A program made the translations under genes and the position numbers. A stretch of 64,000 bases of DNA from Pleurotus djamor. Its lineage: Eukaryota > Basidiomycota > Agaricomycetes > Agaricales > Pleurotaceae. The notes below the pieces were generated by a model that was given only the letters and a program-made list of their open reading frames with translations, made no database searches and was not told where the DNA came from. Shown here in pieces: positions 1 through 11,789 of this stretch (position 1 is its first letter; each line of letters begins with the position of its first letter). The DNA lies in the NCBI GenBank assembly GCA_029747585.1, contig JAPEVF010000058.1:62001-126000 (forward strand), in the 5' to 3' direction.

Positions 1-428
1 TGTTATTGCTTTCCTGTAAGCAGCGACTCCGAAACACTCCGTGTGCTTCGCCAGTCGTCCAGAAATCACTAAGATCCTAAAAAACGGAACTTGGAAAAGT
101 ACTCCACACTGGAGACTGGAGGTACGGCACTGGCGACCGACAAGAGCCAATACTATCGTGGACGTTGTGGTAGTGCATAATATATAATGGGAAACCAGAG
201 TTGAACTATAGTGCTGTTGGGAAGGGCAGTATTACTACATGCGAATCTACGATACATATGAAAGGGAGCACATAGCGATGAAGGGGTATCCAAAAGGTAC
301 ATGATGTCATGAACGCAGACGAGCATGAAAACTGATACAGCAGTAGTAGAATACGTAGATGGAGACGTAGATGGAGATACACCAGAGAGATGGGACAGTG
401 ACACATGTAGAAATCATTCAGAAATCAT
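1..428. other. Intergenic left edge, no gene seen
   Basis: Only short overlapping frames on both strands, with no recognisable motif. It is the 3' flank of the kinase gene whose stop lies at 429-431. Confidence 0.5.
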
Positions 429-3400
429 TCAGCCTGGTCCAAGACTCCTGCTCCTCGTCCCCGCGACGCCTGTGCCTGTCCCCAGAACTGGAACACGCAC
501 AGTGACCACTTGAGCAGGAGCGCTCTTCATCGGCACAACCGAAGGCGTATGCTGCCCACTTGAATTAGCAGGCGAACCACCGAGCCAATTGTGGTGGTGA
601 CGGCTCGGAATGGAATGAGGCGTGGATGATTGGGAGGAATGCAGATGCACGCCGAACGGAGCTAACGGCCAAGGATGATGCAGAATAGATGGTTGTTGGT
701 AATGATGGCGATGAGTGTGTACCGTGGTAGGCGGAGTGCTACCAGCTCTTCGAGTAATCCGACTTCTATCTTCTCCTGAAGGCCGACCCCGAGAGCTGAT
801 TTCTGACGATGGAGACGGCGTTTCAGTGGCGTCCTTGCCCATAAAGCCATGCCCACCAAAGGCGAACGAGGTATACGCGAACCGCGAAGGCGACCGTCCG
901 CTCGGCGAAGGCGACAGGGAGTGCGACGCTTCACTATCAGGAGACAAAACCCTCCCGCCCAAGCTACTCCCTCCGCTGTCATAGACACCCCGGGAATCAT
1001 CTCGAAGGACGCCCTTCCCTTTAAGCGCGGACCGTCCGTTGGGTGCTTGCAAGGTTTCCTCCAAAGAACCAGAGGACTCGCTGCTCCCGCTGTCGCTTCT
1101 CGAGATGATCCCCAATCCTCCATGCAAACCATGAATAAGATCCCCAGGCTGCCGAAGCCTCACGTTGAAGTATGACGGAGAATGTCCGCGAGAGACAGAC
1201 CGACGCCTGAACATCTCAAGACTCTCAACAGCAGACCGACGTAGAGGAGACTCGCTGCTATTCGCCGGTCGTCTGAGGGCGCCAACCACATCGTTCGTGC
1301 TGTCGATGGGGGTCTTCGGCTGAACGCTGGGACTTGGCGATCGGGATTCCGTAACGTTTGGAGCAGTCTTGCGTAACGACCGCCCACGTTGGTAAGTGAT
1401 GTCTTCTTCATTACTCTGGGAAGAACGGCGCCTTGTGCGGTTGCTAGCCAATGAAAATGGTGATTCATCAACGTCATCTACAGTATATGGAGGTGACGAA
1501 GCATGAAGAGAAGTCGATGGAGGAGGGGAAGATACTCCAACAAACGAAAGAGACGTCAACGCAGGCGTGGGCGGAATCCCGAAGCCCTTCAAAGGCGACA
1601 GAGGAAGCGGTGACGTGATTCTTTGGTCGGGGGTCCGTGGGTAGGAATCACCATCTGCGGACGTAGGAAGTTGCTCAGCATCCACATCAACATATTCCGC
1701 ATCGAAGACATGAGCCTGAGCAGATTCGTCATCGGCAGTCACTTCAGCGAGCGATGGTAACGTCATGCTCGCAGACATTGGAAGGGGCGAGATGACTAGC
1801 GCCGAATCATCATCTCTTGCAGAGGAATGAGGCGAAATCACGTCAACTAAGTCAACAAAATCGAAAAAGAAGGATCAACAAAGAAGCTTGACAACGATGA
1901 TGATACCCCAAGGGGTCGCTGGAACGCACCAAAGAGATTCTTCGCAGCACTCCTTGAAGCAGACAAGTTACCAGATACGGGCGCGTGGCCGGAGGTCGAC
2001 ACGCTTGATGGTGGACCGCGATAAATGGAGTCGTGCAGCGCGGAGAGACAGGGTCTTGTTCTTTCGATGGGGGCACTCACGTCGACGCGTAGAACCTTCG
2101 ACACCTCTTCAACATCCCTGTCCACATTTGCATTGTAAATATACGGATGCTCCTCTGCAGAGACAGACCGCTTCCTCGAGCTACTCGCAACCACAGGCGC
2201 ATCCGTCTCCACATCCTCTGACACACTACCACCCAACGCCCTATCACCCTCTACACCCCAGCCGACACCCCATCCTGCCTCATCAACTTCGTCAATGCTC
2301 CACCGCGACGAGATTGAACGCTCCAGGCAACCCCGGAGCACTCTCTCAGCGGCTTTGCCGACGTCCTGAGGAACTTCATAGACACCTACAATAGCAAGAC
2401 AAGATCAGCGATAAGAACATGAGGACACGGAAAAAGGTGACGAACCATGGAGAATCTTCATTTGCAGACGAGGCTCAAATGCATCAGAGAAGGGGAAGCG
2501 CCCAGTCAGCAGGACATACAAAAGAACGCCAAGCGCCCAAATGTCCTGTGCTGGATGCACGCCTTCGGCAACCCTTTTGCTGTCGGCTTGACTCATTACG
2601 TCCTCTGCAGAAGACATGAGTGGCATAAGGAGCTCCGGCGCAGCGTAGGGCAATGATCCGGGTTGGACTTTGCCTTCTGGAGTTAGAGGTTTCGGGACGT
2701 CCGTATTGCGTCTGCGATATCGCGAAGGGAGAGTATCAGCTTTGGGAGCGGAGTGTGTGTTTCTGCGGAAGGACAGATGTCGATTCAAAATATGCTGATG
2801 GGGAGAAAGGACCTGTGTATGGCGGGGTATAGTGAGCGACGCGGTGCGAGTAAGCGTGACTATACCCTCATCCTCTCCATCCCCATCGCCGCCATCACTG
2901 AGATCTGAACCGCTCTCCTCGCTTGAGCTACAATCAGCGTAGCCGCTGCGACTTGCAATACGTCTGGCCATGCCAAAATCGGTGATTCGGCAATGCCCTT
3001 GCTCATCGACTAGCACATTTTCCAGCTTGATATCACGGTGGACATATCGGACGACGGTATGCATATACCGCAGGCCTCGCACAACCTGACGGAACATCAT
3101 CCCTGCGTCATCCTGATTCAACCCTCCTACTGCCCCTGAACTATTCACCACGCTTTCTTGGGCACGATGACGTTTGGCATTCTGTAGGATATCAAATAGG
3201 GTCCCAGCGGGGCAGTATAACGTAAAGAAGAATGCATACGATGGTCCGGGCGGTGAAATGAAGTGGTAGGCAAAAAGCGGGAGAATGTGCTCGTGCGACA
3301 GAGAAGACCAGATGGTTGCTTCTCTTCTCAAGGCTGACTTTTTTTGGCGTATTTTTGACGATCTTGCAGGCAACGACGCCCCCGGATGAAGAGGTTGCTA

Positions 3401-3680
3401 GTCGGATGACAGAGGTCGCGCCGTAGCCTATGGTGGCTCCCAAAGTGTAGCCACTGACCACCTGGCCCTCAGCATCGGGCGGTGGAGAATATGCGTTCCA
3501 GGAGTTGGAGAGTGAGACAGATGACGATGACGGCGACGAGAAAGCGCTGAGGAAAAGCGCAGCCGGTGACGAGGAGAGATTTGATGGACTCTTGGCCGCT
3601 GTTCTTGGGATATCCATCGACGTGGACAACGATGATGAGGGGAAGAAAGGAAGAGAGGTGGAGGCCCGCACACGGAGCAA
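429..3680 (-). CDS. Serine/threonine protein kinase with long disordered tail
   Basis: A protein kinase domain is followed by a tail of about 600 residues rich in Ser, Pro and Arg. In order are a Gly-rich loop (GYGATS), the VAIK-type lysine (ACKIVK), the catalytic loop HRDIKLEN, DFG, APE (APELL) and subdomains IX-XI (DIWALGVLLYVLLTGRFPF). About 100 acidic and basic residues separate DFG from APE, far more than the usual 20-35, so the activation segment carries an insert. Start ATG at 3680. The frame shifts once at a run of seven T (3339-3345): six would join the ACKIVK exon directly to the helix-C sequence, so I suspect a base-call error. A 60-nt intron (2386-2445) joins KILHG to VYEVPQDV. 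A second intron, probably 1847-1929, joins the tail. The family is clear; the exact orthologue is not. Confidence 0.85.
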
Positions 3681-4311
3681 GCTAATTCAAATTCTTCCCA
3701 CGTCGCCAAGACATGTGATCCGAATACCCCTGTCAATGTCAGTCTCCACGGCCGAAGAATCACCGACGCCAACTCGGCCACTGCCACAGTCGACTCCACT
3801 TACCTCCTGGTTTTCTTCAGTTGGCTAGGTTATCGCAATCTTGGGCTAACAGAGGGACATTGCATTCGAGACTCATATCTCAGCACCAGGACTCTCATTC
3901 AAAGTCTCACTCAAATGACAACGGACACGGTTGAAAAATGCCAGCAAGTTTGCCTCGTGCGTTTGCCACCATGGACGTGGTATTTCCGAAGAAAGGGTCC
4001 AGAAGGTAACCCAGAAACATTTTATGTACGCGTGAGCTGGTGTGTTTTCCAAATCATACAGATGGATGATCCTCTTCAGACTGTAGTAATCGATTGGATG
4101 CCCTTGGCCTCACTGATTGCTGCCCCAATCCTCGATACATGCATTTCCAGCATGCTTCGTACCAAACGTCCATCCTAAAATGAGCGCTTTTATCGTAAAC
4201 TTGAACACCTATCTTGGCAACACGACCAGAACACGGTCTGTCTCAAGGCAGTCCCTGTACTGCATAAAAACGGCTTCCACTCATCGAGGAAACACATAGT
4301 ACCCGATATCT
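3681..4311. other. Intergenic, no gene supported
   Basis: Short frames only (for example 3915-4178 +) without motifs or splice-consistent extension. It probably holds the divergent promoters of the kinase (-) and the first HET gene (+). Confidence 0.4.
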
Positions 4312-6012
4312 ATGGCCTTGTACTCCAAGCTCCCTACCGTGCGTAGCACGCGTATCCTCACATTTGCTCGGGTACCCCCCAATGCACCAGATTCTGCCGT
4401 CTATTGCAACTGCTCTGTCATCTCTATCGACAACTGTAAACCATACGCTGCCCTCTCGTATGTATGGGGCGATGCAACTACGAAGCAGTACGACCTTATC
4501 TGCAATGGCACCGCGATGAAGATTACCTACAACCTTTGGGCCGCTCTGAAGGCCATATGCACATCAGACCCCTCTGTGAGACTTTGGCTGGATGCTATCT
4601 GTATCAACCAGGAGGACACGGACGAGAAGAATGTCCAAGTGGCAATGATGGGAGATATCTACGCCCGATCGATGTTCGCGCTTGTTTGGGTAGGAGCAGC
4701 CACTAAGCTCACCAGAGAGTTTTTCAATGCGGCTGAGGTGGTCAAAGCTGGTCATGAGGCCACGGTGCAAGATTTCCCAGAGATCCACCAGCGTAGTTTG
4801 TCGATGAACAGTCGCCAGGCTGAAGGCCTCCTCACTTCCCACTTGCTCGACTGCGGAGACGACATCGCACGACGTCCATGGTTCGAACGCGTTTGGACCT
4901 TCCAGGAAATTCGTCTCGCACCACGCGCAGTACTCAAATGCGATAACTACAAACTCAACTTCGCCGACTTTCTCCAAACGGTCAACTACATTAACAAGTA
5001 CAGCGTGGGTCAAGATCTCTGTGGGGCTCGTCTTGTAAACGTGAGCATGTTCGCTCCGGAGAAGAGCTTTCCAATCTCTCTTCCGTCTCCTTGCGATCAC
5101 GCAGATACGTAAAGCTACGGACCTTCGTGACAAGCTCTTTTCGCTGCTATCCATGCTTCCCCATGACCTCTACGGATTCATGAAACCCAACTACTACCTT
5201 ACAAAACAACAAGTCTTCACCTACGCTAGTCGTGTCTGCCTTGAGATCGACGGCGACACAAACATCCTAGCNGGGGGCGGTGGCGCATTATCTATCCATC
5301 GAAAACACTTCCAAGCCGCCTAGAGAGAAGGATCCAACTCTTCCTTCTTGGGTCGTTGACTGGGGTACCTACAACTCCACCATCTATTCACTTCAGAATC
5401 TTTCCCGACCACCCCATCTCATCCGAAAGGTCCAGAACCGCCAGCAACTAGGCGAAACCATCGACCTCTATAGTATCTCAGTCAACGTGACTGGGACTAT
5501 CGGCGGTCGCCTCTTCTTGGATAGGGAGAACAAGGTCGTTTACCTCGTGGAATTTCCACGCTGCGTTCTAGATTTATTCAGCGTCAACTCGCGAAGGGGC
5601 ACCCCTCTCTCTGACCAAGACTTTCTTCGGTTCTGGGTGGGCCTGCATACGCACGACTCTCGTCAATGTCCTTGTACCAAACAACCTTCATATGTTGCTT
5701 ACCAATGGCGTGGAATCGCGTCGACGGTACAAACGGGTGATTTTTATTGGACGACGGAGCTCCTGGTTCAGCCAGAAGAACTGAATGAGCCTCAATCATA
5801 CAGCCTCTCTCGCGCTCATGAACCAAAAGACGCTGAAGAAAGGGATGNAAACTATCAAATTTCGCTACGCTTTACGTGCTGTCCCAGGAAATACACCTTG
5901 CTTCCAACTCGTTGGCAAGGCGCATGACCTCCGACCTGTTGGTGTTGAGGGGCATGTCAGAGGAGACTTGGGTCCTTTCGCTAAGTTTCAGGCCAATTTC
6001 ACTCTCACATGA
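4312..6012 (+). CDS. HET-domain protein, paralogue 1, frame interrupted three times
   Basis: Fungal heterokaryon-incompatibility (HET, PF06985) type protein. It starts MALYSKLP and shows the HET signatures SYVWGD, WLDAICINQED and PWFERVWTFQE. It aligns end to end with the intact 565-residue gene at 9033-10730. The frame breaks near 5068 (AGCTTT where AGCTT would keep the frame), at N 5272 and at N 5848. After each break the next frame resumes exactly where the paralogue aligns: the LFRLLAITQ region, then LPSWVVDWG, then FQLVGKAHDL to the stop at 6010-6012. Two breaks sit on Ns, so the gene could be intact in the organism; otherwise it is a young pseudogene. Codons and length match the paralogue. 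Known HET proteins trigger cell death on non-self fusion; a function for this one is inference. Confidence 0.8.
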
Positions 6013-6431
6013 CTGTGCTGTGCACTACTCGTGTACTTGTTGTTCCCCCGGTTCTGTGGGCTTGGCTTCCCCTATACGCTCCTGAGCCTCCCTTTACCAC
6101 TTACGTAACCGTGATTTCAAACACGCTGATTGCCTTCTCAGTTTTTGCAGAGTCCCACCTCCTCCTTCATTCCAATGCTAAGTATCCTACAGCCCGTCAA
6201 TGTTGCGTCAATGTCATTAATGTGTTTTGGATCCTCTTCTTTCTGATCGTCACACTTTCATGCAACGTGACTTGAAATGTTGAACCACTCCAAACCGGCC
6301 CTCGGTAACATCGAAGCCGTCTTCTCTTCTTGGTCTGACCTGGTGACTTTCTACTAGGATGAGACCCTTTCAGAATCGAATAAATACCATCATGCATGAA
6401 CATACTCGTTTCCTGAACCAATCTACCTATC
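6013..6431. other. Intergenic between HET gene 1 and esterase
   Basis: No supported gene. A frame at 6009-6275 has two hydrophobic stretches but no homology I can see. It contains the 3' end of the HET gene and the esterase promoter. Confidence 0.4.
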
Positions 6432-8877
6432 ATGACCACGCTAACCCAGTCGCTTTCGCGGCTGTTCATCCCAGCCCTTTTCGCTGCACTTGTAGCGTAT
6501 TTCGCGCCGTCTGTGTTCAACATTAGCAGTCAATCATCAAGTACGCCAGGATTGGTATCAACGGGGGCAGCTACGTTCGTTGGATTGAGCGCGGGGAAAG
6601 TGTCAAAGTTTCTGGGGATTCCATATGCCAAACCACCGTGCGTTGCTTTGTTTTCGGGTAATTTCTCTGTCCTAAACGGTTGGTGTTTCTAGGATTGGAG
6701 ATGCTCGTCTTCGCGTCCCCCAGCCAATAGATCCATATGTTGGGAGCATCAAGGCTGATGCATTTGGGCCTGCATGCTCCCAACAAGCGCGTCGTTTTCC
6801 TATACCAGACGGCATGGAACCAGGTGTTCTTGAGATTATCTCAAACCTGACCTTGGTCCCCGATGGTACAAGCGAAGATTGTGCGTATGTCGTAGCCATC
6901 GTCTGCCTCGCCTACTAAACCTTGGGACACGGCGGTATTAGGCCTGACTCTGAACATCATCACCCCGTCGCAAGCAAGCCCCACTTCCAAATATCCAGTG
7001 CTCGTGGTATGTGTTTCTTCTCGTAGATCAGTCTCACCTTTGACGCGTCGATGAACAGTGGGTTCATGGAGGCAAGTCGCGTATTTGAGTTGAACACGAC
7101 CTTTGGTTCTGATCCTTCTTATGCTCTAGGTGGTTTCACGATGGGGAGCTCGAAGATGTATGGGCTTTGAATTCCTTCTTGACAGTGTCATCTGACGTGA
7201 CGTGCGGCTTAGATACGACGGAAGCCTTATAGTCGAACGATCCATGGAAATGGGCGAACCCATCCTCTACGTTAGTGTCAACTACAGGTAAGCTCTCATA
7301 ACCGACTTCAGGTACATCATTGGCTGACCACGCTCCACCCAGATTGAGCGGTATATCCAGCACTTCTTGCCAGCTGACGACATGGCTGATCCTTGGAGTT
7401 AATAGCACTGGGATTTCTTTCGGGGCGAGAAGTAAAAGAAGCTGGCATTGGCAATCTTGGTCTGCGTGATCGTAAGTCTCACTCTCCTTACCCTTCCCAG
7501 TCACCCTTATCAATGTCTTCTAGAGCGAGAAGCGCTTCGTTGGATCCAAACTTATATCACATTGTAGGTATCGAGTAAGATATTCGCTAAGCCCCTCTGA
7601 CCCCGCTCGACCCCAGCTTTGGCGGAGATCCCCAGAAAGTAACTATGTGAGTTTATCTTGCGCCTAACCTATTGCGTGTCGCTCATCTCCGTCTTCATGT
7701 ATAGCTGGGGTGAGAGCGCTGGCGCGAATTCCGTTGCTTTCCAAATGCTCGCAAACGATGGGGATAGTGAAGGTCTCTTCCGAGGTGCTTTCATGCAGTC
7801 CGGAACCGCCCTTCCCACTGGCGACTACAGGGGCGGTCAAGTCTGGTATGATGCTCTCGTCGAAGACGCGGGCTGCGCTGGATCGGACGACACTTTGGCT
7901 TGTTTGAGAAGAGTCCCCTACGAGACGTTCAAAGCTGCTATGGACAAGTCGCCTTCGTTGTTTCACTACCGCGTATGTTTCTATCCGCAGCTACTATTTG
8001 ATTCCTCTAATCCGATCAACCTCTTGACCAGTCTGTTTCCATCCCTTGGTTCCCCCGTGCGGATGGTGGTCTCGTTACGGATACCCCGCAGAAACTCGTC
8101 CGAGAGGGAAAGATTGCCAATATCCCCTTCGTGAGCGGTACCTGCGATGACGAAGCAACCATGTTCTCGTTCTCTACTCTCAATGTGACGTGGGTTCACC
8201 TTTTTTCATGACTCCACTTCCTCTCTCATGAAATATCTCAATGTATCAGGACTAGCGAAGAATTCAAGCAGTACATTAAGGAGTTCTGGCTCCCTCATGC
8301 TTCTGAGGAAGAGCTGGAGCGTGTATTAACTTTATACCCGGCGGATATAACCCAGGGCTCACCTTATGGTACTGGGTCATTGTATGCCCTGACACCGCAG
8401 TACAAGAGGCTTGCATCCTTCCAGGGTGACATAACGTTCCAGGCTCCGAGGAGATTCTTCATGAAAGAGCTTGCGGATACGCGGAATACATGGGCTTATC
8501 GTGCGTCAGCCCTTCCTTCGTAGCTGAAGACTTTTTGATCGACATCCGTCTCCTTATCAGTGAACAAGCGTCTAAAATTGACACCCATTCTTGGGTCGTA
8601 CCATATGACAGACCTTTACCCAACGTACGGCTATGGCGAGTTGATGGATTCCATCATCCACTTTTCGACGACTTTGGATCCCAATGGAGCTGGTCAAAGC
8701 TCTTCATCTCAGGGCGCTCGATCCCTTCCTTTCTGGCCGAAATATACCACCGGAGAACCTGTGATGTTAACTCTGGTCGATACAGGGTTCAGACCCTCGA
8801 CGTCGCTCAGTCTGGACGACTACCGTGAGGAGGGGATCGAGCTCTTGGGGAAGTTGATGTACGAGCACCCATTGTAG
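6432..8877 (+). CDS. Type-B carboxylesterase/lipase, 14 exons, secreted or anchored
   Basis: Alpha/beta hydrolase of the carboxylesterase type-B family (PF00135). Residues about 12-28 form a hydrophobic signal or anchor. Motifs after splicing: GIPYAKPP, SEDCLTLNI, oxyanion-hole HGGGF, NYRLSALGFL, nucleophile elbow GESAG and a C-terminal GSYHMTDL with the probable catalytic His. Exons: 6432-6637, 6693-6880, 6942-7006, 7059-7071, 7130-7157, 7213-7287, 7343-7350, 7406-7471, 7524-7563, 7617-7646, 7705-7972, 8032-8189, 8250-8500 and 8561-8877. They sum to 1713 nt, or 570 residues, a usual length. Exon 4 is 13 nt and exon 7 only 8 nt. The intron at 7072-7129 has a GC donor (GCAAGT). All the others are GT-AG and 52-61 nt. 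It lies between two HET paralogues on the same strand. Substrate cannot be told. Confidence 0.88.
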
Positions 8878-9032
8878 ACGCTCGGTGGAGCGTTTTCAAC
8901 CTCGTGTATTTTTATGGTGACATTCGGTTCGCACAACTGATATATCCTATTCTACCCAATGATGTAAAAGGTCTGCGGAGTCGACGCCACACGGTCGACA
9001 TATAAGCACCCACACAATGTTCCCCATCCTCC
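8878..9032. other. Short intergenic, probable HET gene 2 promoter
   Basis: 155 nt between the esterase stop and the ATG of the intact HET gene. No terminator or promoter element can be named with confidence. Confidence 0.4.
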
Positions 9033-10730
9033 ATGTATTCGAAACTCCCTACACCTAGAAGTACCCGCGTACTATCTTTCCTCCAGTCAGACGACGAGAA
9101 CGTGCTCCATTGTGAATGGGCGGTCATCTCGGTCGATGAAGGGAAGCCATACTGGGCTCTTTCCTATGTCTGGGGCGACCCCAGCTCGTCTCAGAAAGAG
9201 ATGATGTGCAACGGGAATCCCACCAAGATCACATACAACCTCTACTGTGCGCTCCGAGCAATATGGAAGGTGCAACCAGGTGTGGACGTATGGGCCGATG
9301 CCATATGTATCAATCAAGACGATATTCCGGAACGGAACCAACAGGTTTCGATGATGGGCAGTATATATCAGAATGCGGCGATGGTGGCGGTCTGGGTGGG
9401 AGATGCTACTCAAAAAAGCGATGACTTTTTCGCTGCCTGTCAAATCGTGGCTAACGAAGAAGGCGACCAACTTTCGCTGGAGAACTCACCATGTCCATCT
9501 GATGAAGAAGGGATAAATGACCAACAAAAGCGGCTTTCATATCTTCTGGATTGTAGCCAAGATGTCGCGTACCGTCCATGGTTCATCCGTGCTTGGACGC
9601 TTCAAGAAATACAGCTATCGGCAAGGGCCCTCTTCCTCTGCGGAAGCAACATCATAGGCTTCGGCCTCTTCCTAAAAACAGTCACAGCTATCAACAAAAT
9701 TAGTCAACAGCAAGATTTCTGTGGTTCGAGATCAATCAATACTCGAATGCTTGCCCGAATATCCAACGACAAGTCACTATACCGGTTAATTGCTCTAACG
9801 CAACCTCGCCAATCGACGGATCCACGGGACAAGATCTACTCGTTGCTATCGTTGCTTCCTGACGGGTTGTACGACTTCATGCAACCAGATTACTCCTTGT
9901 CGTACGAGGAAGTATTCACTTACGCTTGCCGAGTATGCATCGAGGTGGATAACGAGATGAACATCCTGGTCGGCGCAGGTTTAGGAGCCGATCAAAATAG
10001 CTTCAAGCGCAGCGACAAGCTACCGTCATGGGTAGTAGATTTTCGAGTTGTCCATGGCGACATCAGTTACTGGCAGAACCTATCACGGACGATCAGTGCT
10101 TCAAATGAGGAAGCCCGATGTTCCCGACGCCAGCAAGGCCAAGCTCTGCATCCGAAGGATACGAGCATCCTCATCAAAGGGACAGTCTTTGGGAGGATAA
10201 ACATTGATGCCAATAGACGACTGGTAGCCGTCCAATCGTTTCCACCATGCGCGTTGAAGTCATTCCATCAGGAATGTACGGAGAAAGGTCGACACGTCAA
10301 CATACCCGCTGAAGAGTTTATCGCATTCTGTGGAAGGATGCGGGTTCACGACTCCAAGGCATGCTCTTGCGGGAGGTCGGCGTGGATGAAGCTAATCCCC
10401 TCTTGCATTCCAATACCTTCAGCGCCGAGAACTGAGCCTTATTCGCTGTACAAACTGCAAGACATGCCGAGGGAACTAGCCACAGGTGACTGGCTGTGGA
10501 CTACCGCGATTCAAAACGGTAGCGAAAGAGGTAGCGAGGATGTCAACTCATCGCAGAAGAAGGATGAGATACACCATTTCTTCTATGGGATTCGCCCAGT
10601 TGACAAGGGACGATTCCGGCTTGTCGGGAAAACGAATGGATTGGATGAGGTCGATGCTGAAGGGGAACGATATTACTCAGATTGGAGGGCAAATAAAGTA
10701 GCAGTGCAAACCTCCGTCACCTTCATATGA
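9033..10730 (+). CDS. HET-domain protein, paralogue 2, intact
   Basis: Intron-less 565-residue frame starting MYSKLPTPRSTR. The N-terminal HET domain (about residues 25-190) shows SYVWGD, ADAICINQDD and PWFIRAWTLQE, the hallmarks of PF06985. The rest matches the interrupted paralogue at 4312-6012, including LPSWVVDF, FRLVGKTNG and the Cys-rich HDSKACSCGR. The start is fixed by shared N-terminal sequence (MYSKLP against MALYSKLP). HET proteins in ascomycetes act in heterokaryon incompatibility; in basidiomycetes they are expanded and mostly untested. No NACHT, WD or TPR domain is attached. The tandem copies on either side of an esterase point to a local duplication. Confidence 0.9.
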   Translation: MYSKLPTPRSTRVLSFLQSDDENVLHCEWAVISVDEGKPYWALSYVWGDPSSSQKEMMCNGNPTKITYNLYCALRAIWKVQPGVDVWADAICINQDDIPERNQQVSMMGSIYQNAAMVAVWVGDATQKSDDFFAACQIVANEEGDQLSLENSPCPSDEEGINDQQKRLSYLLDCSQDVAYRPWFIRAWTLQEIQLSARALFLCGSNIIGFGLFLKTVTAINKISQQQDFCGSRSINTRMLARISNDKSLYRLIALTQPRQSTDPRDKIYSLLSLLPDGLYDFMQPDYSLSYEEVFTYACRVCIEVDNEMNILVGAGLGADQNSFKRSDKLPSWVVDFRVVHGDISYWQNLSRTISASNEEARCSRRQQGQALHPKDTSILIKGTVFGRINIDANRRLVAVQSFPPCALKSFHQECTEKGRHVNIPAEEFIAFCGRMRVHDSKACSCGRSAWMKLIPSCIPIPSAPRTEPYSLYKLQDMPRELATGDWLWTTAIQNGSERGSEDVNSSQKKDEIHHFFYGIRPVDKGRFRLVGKTNGLDEVDAEGERYYSDWRANKVAVQTSVTFI

Positions 10731-10926
10731 CGCCCAAAAGAGTTTGGCGGTTAGCCCAGCTTTCTGGTCCAGTGGCTTCGCCTAGCCGAAGACACGCGAG
10801 AACAGTCGGTATCTGGGGTATACGTCCCATGTACACGAAATTCCAATTATATAACCTTGATCATGATATCAAAAAATGCAAAGATGGCGACGAAAGATAG
10901 AAAAAGGGTAACTTCAAGCGAGACCC
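10731..10926. other. Convergent intergenic
   Basis: Short spacer between the stop of HET gene 2 (+) and the stop of MYND gene 1 (-). Nothing notable. Confidence 0.4.
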
Positions 10927-11653
10927 CTACATCTCAAGACCGAACATACTACGCCCCACTTTGGCTTGAACGGATCCTGCGGGGTCGTAAGAACGAGGAT
11001 CAGGTCCACGGGGAAGTCGTAGACCCATCCGGGAAGCACTTTGTTCGTGATAGATACGGCTCGGAAGGCGTTTGCCCATCCTTCACGGAAATAGATATGT
11101 CAGTGAAGATGCTCCCAAGTAAAGATGAGTCCAACTCACTTGCAAAAATCACAAGTACACGGCTCGCTCCCGGTACCATGGTGGTCGCAGCCCCAGTCCA
11201 TGCCGGCATCTGTCCCACAGCAAGTCCACCTAAACGCCTGAGGCCAGTACTTATGAAGGCGTTGTAGGTTTCCGCCAAACTCGACCTCGAACTTCCGCTT
11301 CAGATCGGCTTCCTCGTTTTTGAAAACATGTCCCCAGCCAGTTTCCTCCTTGGGGCAATCCCAGGTAATGAGCTCTAAATCCCCTCCGTGGTACGAGCCG
11401 TCTTGGCATTTTCGGTAACGATCATACCATTTTCTCGAAGAGCAATTTGGTTTATGAGTCCTCCAGTCGGACTTCTGGCATTCCTGACCTTGACATGTGA
11501 GGTCAGTGGCGAGGTCAATCTCCTTTCGGGAAGAACCGCAGAAAACTTACCACAATAGATACGAGTCCAGCACGAGCTGCACCGATAGAGTTTCGAGTCT
11601 CCTGAGCGTTGCTTATGGCAGACTGAGCAATTGAGTTGAGAATTGCGAGGCAT
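10927..11653 (-). CDS. MYND zinc-finger protein, copy 1
   Basis: Three exons (11551-11653, 11140-11488, 10927-11080) give 201 residues. The N-terminus is a MYND finger (PF01753): CSVC, CSSC, YCGQEC, then H and C of THKPNC. A middle region around ELITWDCP follows, then a second Cys/His cluster (WTCCGTDAG, GCDHHG, CTCDFC). The C-terminal exon encodes MGLRLPRGPDPRSY and ends FGLEM. Introns are 62 and 59 nt. Reading through the second donor gives an apparent stop after CDFCK at 11136, but paralogues at 33955-34717 and 47524-48266 share the same three-exon layout with a 154-nt last exon, so I include it. MYND fingers usually mediate protein contacts; the partner is unknown. Confidence 0.85.
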
Positions 11654-11789
11654 TATGTATACTGGGTAAAAGATCAAGAGGAGGGCAGGCTCGAAGTTGA
11701 TCGAAACTGATCGAACTGGATTCAGTGGTCAGAGATAAGATAAGATTGCAGAACAACAAAACCCAGCTCTCCCATTCTTCTGGAATCTA

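Noticed and set aside
849..2394. Plus-strand frames opposite the kinase tail
   Set aside because: Shadow frames of low-complexity Ser/Pro/Arg coding sequence on the minus strand.
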